Positions 7,795-16,141 are shown, counted from the first letter of the stretch. The stretch: 64,000 bases of DNA from PALSA-612 sp963791225 (GCA_963791225.1 CAWBRV010000008.1:496001-560000); one strand, 5' to 3'. The notes: generated by a model from the sequence alone, not told the origin. A program made the numbers and translations.

Positions 7795-8690
7795 CGACCG
7801 CGCTCGACACCGACCTTTACGGCGCCGTCGAGGACGCCGCCGCCTACCTCTACGTCTGGGCGCTCAGCGACATCCCGCAGGACCTCCGCGACGCGCTCGC
7901 CGCCGCGGCCGCCAGGGAGACGTCCGTTCCGGGGCAGCGCGTCCTGAACACGATCCTGAAGAACGTCCAGGTCGCGGACAGCGAGAAGAACCTCATCTGC
8001 CAGGACACGGGCATCGCCGTCTACACGTGCCGCGTCGGCGAGCACTTTCCGCTCCATCCGGTCCGGATCTACGCGGCGCTGAAGGCGGGCACCGAGCGCG
8101 CGACGATCGAGCACCCGCTGCGCTCGAACGCCGTCCACACGCTCACCCGCGAGAACACGGGTCCGAACACGGGCTACCGGCTGCCGATCGTGCACTGGGA
8201 GTTCATTGCCGACTGGGACGGGCTCGACGTGAAGTGCGTGCCCAAGGGCTCGGGCTCGGAGAACATGAGCTTCCTGAAGATGTGCGTCCCTGCCGACGGC
8301 GTGAAAGGGATCAAGCAGTTCGTGCTCGAGTCGATCGTCGGCGCGGGCGGCAAGCCGTGCCCGCCCGGGATCGTCGGCGTCGGCATCGGCGGCTCCGCCG
8401 ACTACGCCATGTACCTGGCGAAGGAGGCGATCGCGCGGCCGATCGGCACGCGCAACGCCGATCCGCACGTGGCCAAGCTCGAGGAGGAGCTCTACCAGCT
8501 GCTGAACGAGACCGGGATCGGCCCGATGGGCCTCGGCGGCGACGTCACCGTCCTCAACTGCCACATCGAGCACGCCGACACGCACATGACCCTCAACCCC
8601 GTCGCCGTCAACTACCAGTGCTGGGCGGCCCGTCGCGCGTCGGCGCACGTCTCGGCTTCGGGCGACGTCGAGTACGACCGGGAGGCTTAG
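7791..8690 (+). CDS. Class I fumarate hydratase, alpha subunit (4Fe-4S hydro-lyase)
   Basis: N-terminal part of the two-subunit iron-sulfur fumarase/tartrate dehydratase family, which adds water to fumarate to give malate, or acts on related 2-hydroxy diacids. 299 residues, as expected for a separate alpha chain. Cysteine motifs include ICQDTG (Cys 71), CPPGIVGVGIGG and LNCHIEHADTHMTLNP, the set that holds the 4Fe-4S cluster in this family. GTG 7791 overlaps the stop of the flavoprotein gene. The beta subunit follows after two bases, so the chains are made together. The enzyme would be oxygen-sensitive. The exact substrate cannot be told from sequence; its place beside comA makes a sulfonate analogue conceivable (inference). 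Confidence 0.9.
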   Translation: MTTALDTDLYGAVEDAAAYLYVWALSDIPQDLRDALAAAAARETSVPGQRVLNTILKNVQVADSEKNLICQDTGIAVYTCRVGEHFPLHPVRIYAALKAGTERATIEHPLRSNAVHTLTRENTGPNTGYRLPIVHWEFIADWDGLDVKCVPKGSGSENMSFLKMCVPADGVKGIKQFVLESIVGAGGKPCPPGIVGVGIGGSADYAMYLAKEAIARPIGTRNADPHVAKLEEELYQLLNETGIGPMGLGGDVTVLNCHIEHADTHMTLNPVAVNYQCWAARRASAHVSASGDVEYDREA

Positions 8691-8692
8691 CC

Positions 8693-9292
8693 GTGGCCAC
8701 GCACAGGCTCACGTTTCCGACCACCGAGGAGCAGATCCGCGAGCTGCGCGCGGGCGACGAGGTGACCGTCGACGGGCACATCATCGGCATCCGCGACCGG
8801 ACGCAGATCCGCATCTTCGATCAGGGCGTGGAGCCGCCGATGGACCTGAGCGGCGCGTTCCTGCTCCACACCGCCCCAGGCGTGCGCAAGCTAGGCACCG
8901 ATGCCGAGGGAAGAGGCCGGTACGAGAAGGTCTGCATCGGCACGACCACGTCGGCGCGGATGGTGCGCTTCACCGAGCCGCTCGGCGAGCGCTACGGCGT
9001 CCGCGCGATCTGCGGCAAGGGCGGCTTCCCGGACGAGGCAATCGAGCCCATGCGCCGCCTCGGCATGGTCTATTTCGCGATCGTCGGCGGCGCGGCGGCG
9101 CTCGAAACGACCCAGATCGAGGAGATCGAGGAGGTCGCCTGGGAGGAGCTCATGCCCGAATGCCTGTGGAAGTTCCGCGTCAAGGACTTCGGCCCCCTGA
9201 CGGTCGGCATCGACGCGCACGGCAACTCGCTCTACCACGACGTGCAGACCGAGGCCAAGCGACGACTGGAGGGGATCCTTGAGCGACTCTGA
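8693..9292 (+). CDS. Class I fumarate hydratase, beta subunit
   Basis: 199-residue partner of the preceding alpha chain, matching the C-terminal part of one-chain class I fumarases and the TtdB-type subunit. Visible features are EVTVDGHIIGIRDRTQ, SGAFLLHTAPGV, the swivelling-domain stretch GTTTSARM, IVGGAAALETTQI and the terminal GIDAHGNSLYHDV. The GTG start lies two bases after the alpha-chain stop; the same frame remains open upstream, but that is a shadow of the alpha gene. The comA start (TTG 9279) lies inside its last codons, so comA translation is coupled to it. Confidence 0.9.
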   Translation: MATHRLTFPTTEEQIRELRAGDEVTVDGHIIGIRDRTQIRIFDQGVEPPMDLSGAFLLHTAPGVRKLGTDAEGRGRYEKVCIGTTTSARMVRFTEPLGERYGVRAICGKGGFPDEAIEPMRRLGMVYFAIVGGAAALETTQIEEIEEVAWEELMPECLWKFRVKDFGPLTVGIDAHGNSLYHDVQTEAKRRLEGILERL

Positions 9293-10049
9293 CAGCTTCG
9301 ACCTCGGCATCACCCGGGACGGCGGCCTCACGCACGTCCTCGACAAGGGTCTCGGCCCCCGTGCGTGGGAGGACGTCCTCGAGACGAGCGGCGAGTACAT
9401 CGACATCGTCAAGCTCGGCTGGGGCACGGCCTGGGTCACGAACAACCTGAGCCGCAAGCTCGAGGTGCTCCGCGGCAAGCCGGTCGTCATCGGCGGGACG
9501 TTCTTCGAGGTCGTCTACGCGCGCGACCGGCTGGAGGAGTACAAGCGCTGGCTCCAGGGCCTCGGCATCGAGCACGTCGAGATCTCGGACGGCACGGTCG
9601 ACATCCCGCGCGAGCGCAAGCTGGAGCTGATCGCCGACTTCGCACGCGACTTCACCGTCCTCTCCGAGGTCGGCTCGAAGGACTCCGAGGTCGTCTTCGC
9701 GCCGTACGAGTGGGTCGCGTGGATCACGGAGGAGCTCGAGGCCGGCGCCTGGAAGGTGATCACCGAGTCCAGGGAGAGCGGCACCGCCGGCATCTTCCGG
9801 CCCTCCGGCGAGATGCGAACCGGGCTCGTCGACGAGATCGCGCATTCGATCGACTTCCACGATCTGATCTGGGAAGCGCCGACCAAGACGTCGCAGGCCT
9901 GGTTCATCAAGCACTTCGGGCCTGCGGTCAACCTCGGCAACATCCCGCCCGACGAGGTGATCCCGCTCGAGACGCTTCGCCTCGGCCTCCGCGGCGACAC
10001 GCTGAAGGAGGTGCTCCTTGGCGACGCCCAGCCCGAGCCTGCTGCCTGA
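9279..10049 (+). CDS. comA: Phosphosulfolactate synthase (ComA)
   Basis: Catalyses Michael-type addition of sulfite to phosphoenolpyruvate, giving (2R)-phospho-3-sulfolactate. This is the first committed step to coenzyme M in methanogens and to sulfolactate in some bacteria. 256 residues against about 250 for archaeal ComA. Family motifs: DIVKLGWGTAWV (43-54), VVIGGTFFEV, GIEHVEISDGTVDIP, VLSEVGSKDSE and ITESRESGTAGI. It starts with TTG 9279 inside the fumarase beta gene and itself overlaps cysH by 32 bases, so it is embedded in the sulfate assimilation operon. No ComB phosphatase, ComC or ComDE genes are nearby, so the later fate of the product is open. Its sulfite would come from the APS reductase next door. 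Confidence 0.88.
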   Translation: MSDSDSFDLGITRDGGLTHVLDKGLGPRAWEDVLETSGEYIDIVKLGWGTAWVTNNLSRKLEVLRGKPVVIGGTFFEVVYARDRLEEYKRWLQGLGIEHVEISDGTVDIPRERKLELIADFARDFTVLSEVGSKDSEVVFAPYEWVAWITEELEAGAWKVITESRESGTAGIFRPSGEMRTGLVDEIAHSIDFHDLIWEAPTKTSQAWFIKHFGPAVNLGNIPPDEVIPLETLRLGLRGDTLKEVLLGDAQPEPAA

Positions 10050-10707
10050 CCTCGAGGCGATGTCCGCCGAGGACGTGATGCGCTGGGCGACCGGCGAGTT
10101 CGCGGAGCGGCTCTGCCTGACCTGCTCGTGGCAGAAGCAGTCCTCGGTGCTCGTGCACATGGTCTCCGAGCTCGGCCTCGGGATCGACGTGATCGAGCTC
10201 GACACGCACCTCTTCTTCCGCGAGAGCTACGAGACGCGCGACCGGCTCGTCGAGCGCTACGGCCTCAACCTGATCAGTCCCGCGATCGCGACGATCGCCG
10301 AGCAGCACCGCGACGAGGGCCCGAACCTCTGGGAGCGCAACCCCGACCGCTGCTGTCACATCCGCAAGGTCGAGCCGCTGCTCAAGGCGCTCGAGCCCTA
10401 CGACGCCTGGATCTCCGGCATCCGCCGCGACCAGTCCCCGAGCCGGGCGGAGACGCCGAAGATCGAGTGGTCGGAGACATACGAGGTGTGGAAGCTCCAC
10501 CCGCTCGCCGACTGGGACGAGAAGCGTGTCTGGGCGTACATCGAGGTCAACGAGATTCCCTTCAACCCGCTGCACGACGTCGGCTACAGGTCGATCGGCT
10601 GCATCCCCTGCACCCGGCCGGTCGCACCCGACGAGGAAGAGCGGGCCGGCCGCTGGGCCGGCTCGGACAAGCTCGAATGTGGCATTCACGTGGAAAGGAC
10701 GCAATGA
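10018..10707 (+). CDS. cysH: Adenylyl-sulfate (APS) reductase, CysH family, 4Fe-4S type
   Basis: Thioredoxin- or glutathione-dependent reductase that turns APS into sulfite and AMP in the cytoplasm. 229 residues. The paired cysteines RCCHIRK (Cys 112-113) and CIPC (Cys 195 and 198) are the four ligands that mark the iron-sulfur APS-reductase class and are absent from PAPS-only enzymes. The catalytic cysteine is in LECGIH (Cys 221). The nucleotide pocket includes LTCSWQKQSSVL and ELDTHLFF, and SGIRRDQSPSR follows. It begins with TTG 10018, within comA; an ATG at 10060 would remove the first 14 residues and is possible. It overlaps cysC as ATGA. It supplies sulfite, presumably to ComA because no sulfite reductase gene is in the window. 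Confidence 0.93.
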   Translation: MATPSPSLLPDLEAMSAEDVMRWATGEFAERLCLTCSWQKQSSVLVHMVSELGLGIDVIELDTHLFFRESYETRDRLVERYGLNLISPAIATIAEQHRDEGPNLWERNPDRCCHIRKVEPLLKALEPYDAWISGIRRDQSPSRAETPKIEWSETYEVWKLHPLADWDEKRVWAYIEVNEIPFNPLHDVGYRSIGCIPCTRPVAPDEEERAGRWAGSDKLECGIHVERTQ

Positions 10708-11303
10708 CGGAGCACATCTACGCCCACGACCACCCCGAGTCGGAGCACCGCCGCGACGGCGGCTTCACGCTCTGGTTCACCGGCCTCTCGGGCGCCGGCA
10801 AGACGACGATCGCGCACCTCGTCGGGCCCGAGCTCGACCGGCGCGGCCATGTCGTGGAGTACCTGGACGGTGACACCGTCCGCACACACCTGTCGAAAGG
10901 CCTCGGGTTCTCGAAGGAGGACCGCGACACGAACATCGAGCGCATCGGCTGGGTCGCCTCGCGGCTGACGCGGCAGGGCGGCGCGGTGATCGCGGCCGCG
11001 ATCTCACCGTACGAGGAGACGCGGCAGAAGGCGCGCGCCATGGTCTCGGAGTGGGGCGCCTTCGTGGAGGTCTACGTCGCCGCCTCGGTCGACGAATGCG
11101 CGCGGCGCGACGTCAAGGGCCTGTACGAGAAGGCGTTCAAGGGCGAGATCACGGGCTTCACCGGCGTCGACGATCCCTACGAGGCGCCGGTTGCGCCCGA
11201 GCTCGTGCTCGACACGGAGTCGCACGATCCCGAGGAGAGCGCGCGTCTCGTCGTCGCCAAGCTCGAGGAGCTCGGACTCGTCCGCGCCGCGGTGAACGCG
11301 TGA
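10704..11303 (+). CDS. cysC: Adenylyl-sulfate kinase (CysC)
   Basis: Phosphorylates APS at the 3' position to give PAPS, the donor for sulfotransferases. 199 residues. The P-loop is GLSGAGKTT (27-35), followed by YLDGDTVRTHLSKGLGFSK, EDRDTNIERIGWVASRL and the lid region CARRDVKGLYEKAFKGEI, all standard for CysC. ATG 10704 overlaps the cysH stop and its own stop overlaps sat as GTGA. Since the reductase beside it has the APS-type cluster, the PAPS made here is probably for sulfation; a PAPS-type sulfotransferase gene lies at 61.4 kb. Confidence 0.94.
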   Translation: MTEHIYAHDHPESEHRRDGGFTLWFTGLSGAGKTTIAHLVGPELDRRGHVVEYLDGDTVRTHLSKGLGFSKEDRDTNIERIGWVASRLTRQGGAVIAAAISPYEETRQKARAMVSEWGAFVEVYVAASVDECARRDVKGLYEKAFKGEITGFTGVDDPYEAPVAPELVLDTESHDPEESARLVVAKLEELGLVRAAVNA

Positions 11304-12439
11304 GCGCCGTGACGACGACAGACCACCTCATCCGCCCGCACGGAGGCTCGCTCGTCGATCGCACCGGCGAGCGGCCGGACGGCGTCGAGTCGCTCGAGCA
11401 GGTTCCGCTCACCTCACGCGAGCTGTCCGACCTGGACATGCTCGCCTCGGGTGCGCTGTCGCCGCTCGAGGGGTTCATGGGCCGCGAGGACTACGAGCGT
11501 GTGGTCGAGGAGATGCGGCTCGCCGGTGGTCTGCCGTGGGCGCTTCCCGTCTGTCTCGCCGTCGATGCGCAGCCCACTGGCGACCGCGTCGCGCTCACCG
11601 ACGAGGCCGGGCACGCGCTCGCCGTGCTCGACGTCGAGGACGTGTTCGAGTACGACAAGCAGCGCGAGGCCGAGCAGTGCTTCCGCACGACCGAGGACGC
11701 GCACCCCGGCGTCGCCCGGCTCTACGGCCAGAAGCCGCTCTACCTCGCAGGGCGCGTGACGGTCTTCGAGCGCGCAGAGCCCTCGTTCCCCGAGCTCGCG
11801 TTCGACCCGTTCGCAACGCGCGCCGCGTTCGCTGAGCGCGGCTGGCGCCGCGTCGTCGGCTTCCAGACGCGGAACCCGATCCACCGCGCCCACGAGTACC
11901 TGACCAAGGTCGCGCTCGAGACCGTCGACGGCCTGCTCATCCACCCGCTCGTCGGCGACACGAAGTCGGACGACGTGCCGGTCGCGACCCGGGTCGAGTG
12001 CTACCGCATCCTCGTCGACGGCTACTACCCCGCCGACCGCGTCCTCGTCGCCGCCTTCCCGGCCGCGATGCGCTACGCGGGCCCGCGCGAGGCGATCTGG
12101 CACGCGATCTGCCGCAAGAACTACGGCTGCTCGCACTTCATCGTCGGCCGCGACCACGCCGGCGTCGGGTCGTACTACGGCTCCTACGACGCGCAGCTGA
12201 TCTTCGACGACTTCGAGCCGCACGAGCTCGACATCGAGCCGATGTTCTTCGAGCACACGTTCTGGTGCTCGACCTGCGGCGCGATGGCGTCGGCGAAGAC
12301 CTGCCCGCACCCGGCGGAGGACCACGTCTTCCTGTCCGGGACGAAGGTGAGGGAGATGCTGGAGGCGGGCGAGTTGCCCCCGGTCGAGTTCTCACGGCCG
12401 GAGGTCGCCGCCGCGCTGATCGAGGCGTACAGGCACTAG
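11300..12439 (+). CDS. sat: Sulfate adenylyltransferase (ATP sulfurylase)
   Basis: Makes APS from ATP and sulfate, the entry step of sulfate assimilation. 379 residues, close to the single-chain Sat/Met3 type and unlike CysDN. The nucleotide motif QTRNPIHRAHEYLTK is near residues 189-203, and GRDHAGVGSYYG and LSGTKVREMLEAGELPP follow. A CSTCGAMASAKTCPH cysteine cluster, as seen in bacterial and archaeal Sat enzymes with a bound metal, lies near residues 323-337. The GTG start overlaps the cysC stop. The transporter gene follows after three bases. Confidence 0.95.
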   Translation: MSAVTTTDHLIRPHGGSLVDRTGERPDGVESLEQVPLTSRELSDLDMLASGALSPLEGFMGREDYERVVEEMRLAGGLPWALPVCLAVDAQPTGDRVALTDEAGHALAVLDVEDVFEYDKQREAEQCFRTTEDAHPGVARLYGQKPLYLAGRVTVFERAEPSFPELAFDPFATRAAFAERGWRRVVGFQTRNPIHRAHEYLTKVALETVDGLLIHPLVGDTKSDDVPVATRVECYRILVDGYYPADRVLVAAFPAAMRYAGPREAIWHAICRKNYGCSHFIVGRDHAGVGSYYGSYDAQLIFDDFEPHELDIEPMFFEHTFWCSTCGAMASAKTCPHPAEDHVFLSGTKVREMLEAGELPPVEFSRPEVAAALIEAYRH

Positions 12440-12442
12440 CCC

Positions 12443-13363
12443 ATGTGGTGGCAGTACACGCTTGCCGGGCTGCTCGTCGGAATGCTCGTCGGCATGACCG
12501 GGATGGGCGGCGGCTCGCTGATGACGCCCATCCTCGTCATCCTCTTCGGCGTCAACCCGGCCGTGGCCGTCGGGACGGACATCGCCCACGGCGCGATCTT
12601 CAAGACGGTCGGCGCGTTCCAGCACCGCAAGATGGGCAACGTCCGCGCGCAGCTCGCGGGCTGGATGCTGCTCGGCTCTGCGCCCATGTCGCTCGTCGGT
12701 GTCTGGCTCGCGAACTGGCTCCAGGACACCTACGGCGACGGCGTCGAGTCGACGATGGGGCGGGTGCTCGGCGGCGCGCTCCTGTTCGGCTGCATCGGCC
12801 TGCTCGCGAAGAGCTTCATCCACGCCAAGCCCGTGGGCGACACCGATTTCACGCTCACGAATCGCGACCGCGCCGCCGCCGTGCTGATCGGCTTCTTCGG
12901 CGGCTTCGTCGTCGGGCTGACCTCGGTCGGCAGCGGCGTCTTCTTCGGCCTGACGCTGCTCGTCGTCTTCCCGCTCCGCGCGCACAAGGTCGTCGGGACG
13001 GACATCTTCCACGCCGCGGCACTCCTGTACGTCGCGGGCTTCGGGCACTTCATCGCCGGCAACGTCGACATGCACATCGTCGGCTGGCTGCTGATCGGCT
13101 CGATCCCCGGCGTGCTGATCGGCGGCCGCCTCTCGGTGTCGATTCCGGACACGTTGCTGCGATTCGCGCTCGCGACCGTTCTGGGCCTCTCCGGGTTGAA
13201 GCTGATCGACGTCCCGGGCACGAGCATCGCCATCGTCGTGCTGCTCGGCGTGGGCATGACCGCGCTCCTCGTCTACATCGGGCGGCACAGCTGGATCCGC
13301 TACACGCGCGGCCGGAACGGCACGGTGGTCGCAGACGCGCGCGTCGGCTCCGGGCCTGCCTAA
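12443..13363 (+). CDS. TauE/SafE-family transporter (sulfite/sulfonate exporter or sulfate permease)
   Basis: 306-residue membrane protein with about eight helices and the family's duplicated glycine-rich motifs: GMLVGMTGMGGGSLMTPILV and, in the second half, VGLTSVGSGVFFGLTLLV. VGTDIAHGAIFKTVGA and VGTDIFHAAALLYVAG are the matching repeats. Members of this family move sulfite, sulfoacetate or other organosulfonates outward, and some take up sulfate. As the last gene of the sulfur operon it could import sulfate for Sat or export a sulfonate product of the ComA branch; sequence alone does not decide. Confidence 0.88.
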   Translation: MWWQYTLAGLLVGMLVGMTGMGGGSLMTPILVILFGVNPAVAVGTDIAHGAIFKTVGAFQHRKMGNVRAQLAGWMLLGSAPMSLVGVWLANWLQDTYGDGVESTMGRVLGGALLFGCIGLLAKSFIHAKPVGDTDFTLTNRDRAAAVLIGFFGGFVVGLTSVGSGVFFGLTLLVVFPLRAHKVVGTDIFHAAALLYVAGFGHFIAGNVDMHIVGWLLIGSIPGVLIGGRLSVSIPDTLLRFALATVLGLSGLKLIDVPGTSIAIVVLLGVGMTALLVYIGRHSWIRYTRGRNGTVVADARVGSGPA

Positions 13364-13392
13364 CCACAGCATCCATCTAGAATCGGCCGGCC

Positions 13393-14070
13393 TTGAACCG
13401 CCTGGCCGCGATCTTCGTCCTGCTCCTGATCGGCGGGACGGCGGCGGCATTTGCGTACACGCAGGGGCTGAAGCAGACGAAGAGCCCGATCGTCGCGACC
13501 AAGGTCTTCCCGCACCAGTTCTCGCCGACGTGCCACTGCACGTCGCGGCGCGTCAACGTCGCGTTCGGGCTCCGGCGCGCTGATCACGTCACCGTGGCGA
13601 TCGTCGGCCCGAGCGGCCGCGTCGTCCGCACGCTGACCGAGAGCCTGGCCGTCCCGAGCGGCTACCACCGCTTTACCTGGGACGGGCGGGACGACAACGG
13701 GCGGCTCGTGCGGGACGGCGTCTACAAGCCGCGCGTCGATCTCGACGACGCCGACCGCACGATCAAGCTGCCGAACGCAATCCGGATCGACACGGTGCCG
13801 CCGCGGATCGTCGGCGTGTCGCCGCGGCTGAGCGCGGACGAGCTCACCGTGCTCTATCGCTTCAACGAGCAGGCGCACGGGCTGCTCTTCGTCAGCGGCC
13901 ATCGCGTCGTGAAGACGAAAGGCTACAAGCCGACCGGCAAGCTGCAGGTTCCGCTCGCGTACCTGCGCAGGCACGGCCTCAGCGGCCAGGTCGCCGTCGG
14001 CGCCCAGGATCTCGCGGGCAACGTCTCGAAGTTGCGCGTGCTGGCTATCCGCGTCAAGGGGTCGAGCTGA
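13393..14070 (+). CDS. Membrane-anchored protein with FlgD-like Ig fold
   Basis: 225 residues. An N-terminal membrane segment (LAAIFVLLLIGGTAAAFAY, about 3-21) is followed by an extracytoplasmic part. CHCTSRRVNVAFGLRRADHV and GYHRFTWDGRDDNGRLVRDG form the FlgD-type immunoglobulin-like module found in many secreted actinobacterial proteins. The C-terminal part resembles a second beta domain. TTG 13393 is used, nine bases after a TAGAAT hexamer at 13378-13383. The next gene starts at its stop codon, linking it to the O-antigen ligase-like protein. No enzymatic motif is seen, so the role is unknown, probably in envelope architecture. Confidence 0.6.
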   Translation: MNRLAAIFVLLLIGGTAAAFAYTQGLKQTKSPIVATKVFPHQFSPTCHCTSRRVNVAFGLRRADHVTVAIVGPSGRVVRTLTESLAVPSGYHRFTWDGRDDNGRLVRDGVYKPRVDLDDADRTIKLPNAIRIDTVPPRIVGVSPRLSADELTVLYRFNEQAHGLLFVSGHRVVKTKGYKPTGKLQVPLAYLRRHGLSGQVAVGAQDLAGNVSKLRVLAIRVKGSS

Positions 14071-15509
14071 GCACACTTGCGCACGTCGGTGGGCCGCTCG
14101 CCTGCTTCGGGCTCGCGGTGCTGCTCGTCGCGTCCGGGCGCGCGCTTCGCCTCGCCGGGCTCGTCGCAGTCGGGCTCGGCGCGCTCTTCCTGGCCGCGTA
14201 CCTCGCGCCGCACGGCCATCACGCGGCCTACGCCGGCGCGGCCGTGCTCGGCGTCGCCGCCGCCATCGCCGGCGCCGCGATCCTTCGCCGCTGGCCGTGG
14301 GCGCTCGCGTTCGCCACGCTCCTGCTCGCCCCGGCGCGCGTGCCGGTCACCGTCGGCTCGACGGAGGCGAACCTGCTCATCCCGCTCTACGTCGTGGTCG
14401 CGGCGGCGGGTCTGCTGCTCGGCTGGGAGCTCGTGAAAGGAGAACAGCGCTCGCGCGAGCTCGGTCCGGTCGCGCTTCCGCTTGCGCTGTTCGTCGCCTG
14501 GACCGGACTCTCGCTCTCGTGGACGATCGACCTCAAGCAGGGATCGGTGCAGCTCCTGTTCTTCTACCTCCCGTTCGGCCTCCTCGCGCTCGCGCTTGCC
14601 CGCCTGCCCTGGCGGCCGCGGCTCGTTCGGTACCTCTACGCCGAGCTGGCCGCGATGGGCGTGCTGTTCGCGCTCGTCGGCCTGTACGAGCGCGCCGCAC
14701 ACCACGTCTTCTGGAACGCGAAGGTGATCGTGGGGAACGCGTACCAGTCGTTCTTCCGCGTCAACTCGCTGTTCTGGGACCCGTCGATCTACGGGCGCTT
14801 CCTCGTGATCGTGATTCTCGGCAGCGTCGTCGTCGTGCTGGCGTGCTCCGACCGGCGCGTCCAGCTCGCCGCCGTCGGCGTGACCGCGCTCGCCTGGGTC
14901 GGGCTCTTCTTCTCCTACTCGCAGTCGAGCTTCGCGGCGCTCCTCGTCGGGCTCGTCGTCGCCGCAGGTTTTGCGTTCTGGCCGAAGCCCGCTGCCGCCG
15001 CCGCCGTGACCGCGATCCTCGTGCTCGGACTCGTCGGAGGACGGCCGGCCGCCTCCACCGCGTCCCCCGGCGCGCCGGCCGTCGTGGCGGCGACCAACGT
15101 GGGCAGCCGCGCCAGCCTGGTCAAGGGCGGGATCCGGATCGCGCTCGACCACCCGCTCGGCGGCGTCGGGATCGGCGGCTTCACCAAGTCGTACGCGGCT
15201 CGGCACGCGCTCGTCGGCCTGTCGGCGAAGAAGGCGGCCTCGCACACGACACCCGTCACGGTCGCCGCCGAGACCGGAATTCCGGGCTTCCTGCTCTTCG
15301 CCTGGCTCGCGATCGCCGGCTTCATGCTCGCCTTCCGGCGGGCCTCGCTCGTCGGAGCCGGCGTGCCTGCGCTCGCCTTCGGGCTAACGTTGCTCGCGAT
15401 CGCCGTGCACAGCCTGGGCTACAACGCGCTCTTCGAAGACCCGATGGGGTGGGGCGCGCTCGGCCTCGCCGCCTGCCTGGCGGGCGCGGTCCAGAGGCGG
15501 CAGGCGTGA
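14067..15509 (+). CDS. O-antigen ligase/polymerase-like membrane protein (Wzy/WaaL family)
   Basis: About 480 residues with 10-12 membrane helices. The long outer loop typical of O-antigen ligases is NVGSRASLVKGGIRIALDHP followed by GGVGIGGFTKSYAARH and SHTTPVTVAAETGIPGFLLF, which carries the usual Arg/His features. Such proteins polymerise or ligate undecaprenyl-linked glycans on the outer face of the membrane. The first in-frame ATG/GTG is GTG 14118, inside the first helix; CTG 14067 overlaps the preceding stop as CTGA and would supply LSTLAHVGGPLACFG ahead of it, so I place the start there with caution. The downstream PIG-L gene overlaps as GTGA. Confidence 0.82.
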   Translation: MSTLAHVGGPLACFGLAVLLVASGRALRLAGLVAVGLGALFLAAYLAPHGHHAAYAGAAVLGVAAAIAGAAILRRWPWALAFATLLLAPARVPVTVGSTEANLLIPLYVVVAAAGLLLGWELVKGEQRSRELGPVALPLALFVAWTGLSLSWTIDLKQGSVQLLFFYLPFGLLALALARLPWRPRLVRYLYAELAAMGVLFALVGLYERAAHHVFWNAKVIVGNAYQSFFRVNSLFWDPSIYGRFLVIVILGSVVVVLACSDRRVQLAAVGVTALAWVGLFFSYSQSSFAALLVGLVVAAGFAFWPKPAAAAAVTAILVLGLVGGRPAASTASPGAPAVVAATNVGSRASLVKGGIRIALDHPLGGVGIGGFTKSYAARHALVGLSAKKAASHTTPVTVAAETGIPGFLLFAWLAIAGFMLAFRRASLVGAGVPALAFGLTLLAIAVHSLGYNALFEDPMGWGALGLAACLAGAVQRRQA

Positions 15510-16141
15510 CGTCGGGGTGGAAGCGCGCGCTCGTCCTGGCGCCGCACACCGACGACGGGGAGTTCGGCTGCGGCGGGACGATGGCACGCCTCGTCGAGCA
15601 GGGCGTCGACGTCCGCTACGTCGCCTTCTCGATCGCGACCAAGTCGCTCCCGGAGGGCTTCGCGCCCGACACGCTGGCCCGCGAGGTGCGCGAGGCGACG
15701 ACCGAGCTGGGGATCCCGGAGGCGAACCTGACCGTCCACGACTTCGAGGTCCGCACGTTCCCCGACCACCGGCAGGACATCCTCGAGCTCCTGATCGGCC
15801 TCTGGGAGGAGTGGCACCCCGACGTCGTCTTCCAGCCGAGTCTCCACGACATCCACCAGGACCACCAGGCGATTGCCGCAGAGGGGCTCCGCGCCTTCAA
15901 GCGGACGACGATCCTCGGCTACGAGATCCCCTGGAACAACTTCGACTTCGCCTACCAGGCCTACGTCGCCCTCGAGCGCTCGCACATCGAGCGCAAGGTC
16001 GCCGCGCTGGCGAAGTACGCCTCGCAGCAGCACCGCCGCTATGCCGACCCCGAGTACGTCTGGAACGTCGCCCGCATCCACGGAGTGAACGTGAACCGCG
16101 AGTACGCCGAATGCTTCCAGGTGTACCGGATCGTGACGTGA
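15506..16141 (+). CDS. PIG-L/LmbE-family zinc N-deacetylase
   Basis: 211 residues. The zinc motif LAPHTDDGEFGCGG (His 14, Asp 17) and the second site HDIHQDHQAI (about 114-123) define the GlcNAc-PI de-N-acetylase (PIG-L/LmbE) fold. Members remove acetyl groups from GlcNAc conjugates, for example in mycothiol or glycolipid synthesis. The GTG start overlaps the stop of the O-antigen ligase-like gene, and its own stop overlaps the next gene, so a glycan or glycolipid substrate is likely. Nothing shows which one. Confidence 0.85.
   Translation: MTSGWKRALVLAPHTDDGEFGCGGTMARLVEQGVDVRYVAFSIATKSLPEGFAPDTLAREVREATTELGIPEANLTVHDFEVRTFPDHRQDILELLIGLWEEWHPDVVFQPSLHDIHQDHQAIAAEGLRAFKRTTILGYEIPWNNFDFAYQAYVALERSHIERKVAALAKYASQQHRRYADPEYVWNVARIHGVNVNREYAECFQVYRIVT

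Noticed and set aside
7742..8690. Upstream extension of the fumarase beta frame through the alpha gene
   Set aside because: The translation is Arg-rich and lacks the family features; GTG 8693 right after the alpha stop starts a full-length beta chain.
9279..10049. Coenzyme M synthesis
   Set aside because: Only ComA is present; no ComB, ComC, ComDE or the Xanthobacter-type later genes are seen, so I claim only sulfonate formation.
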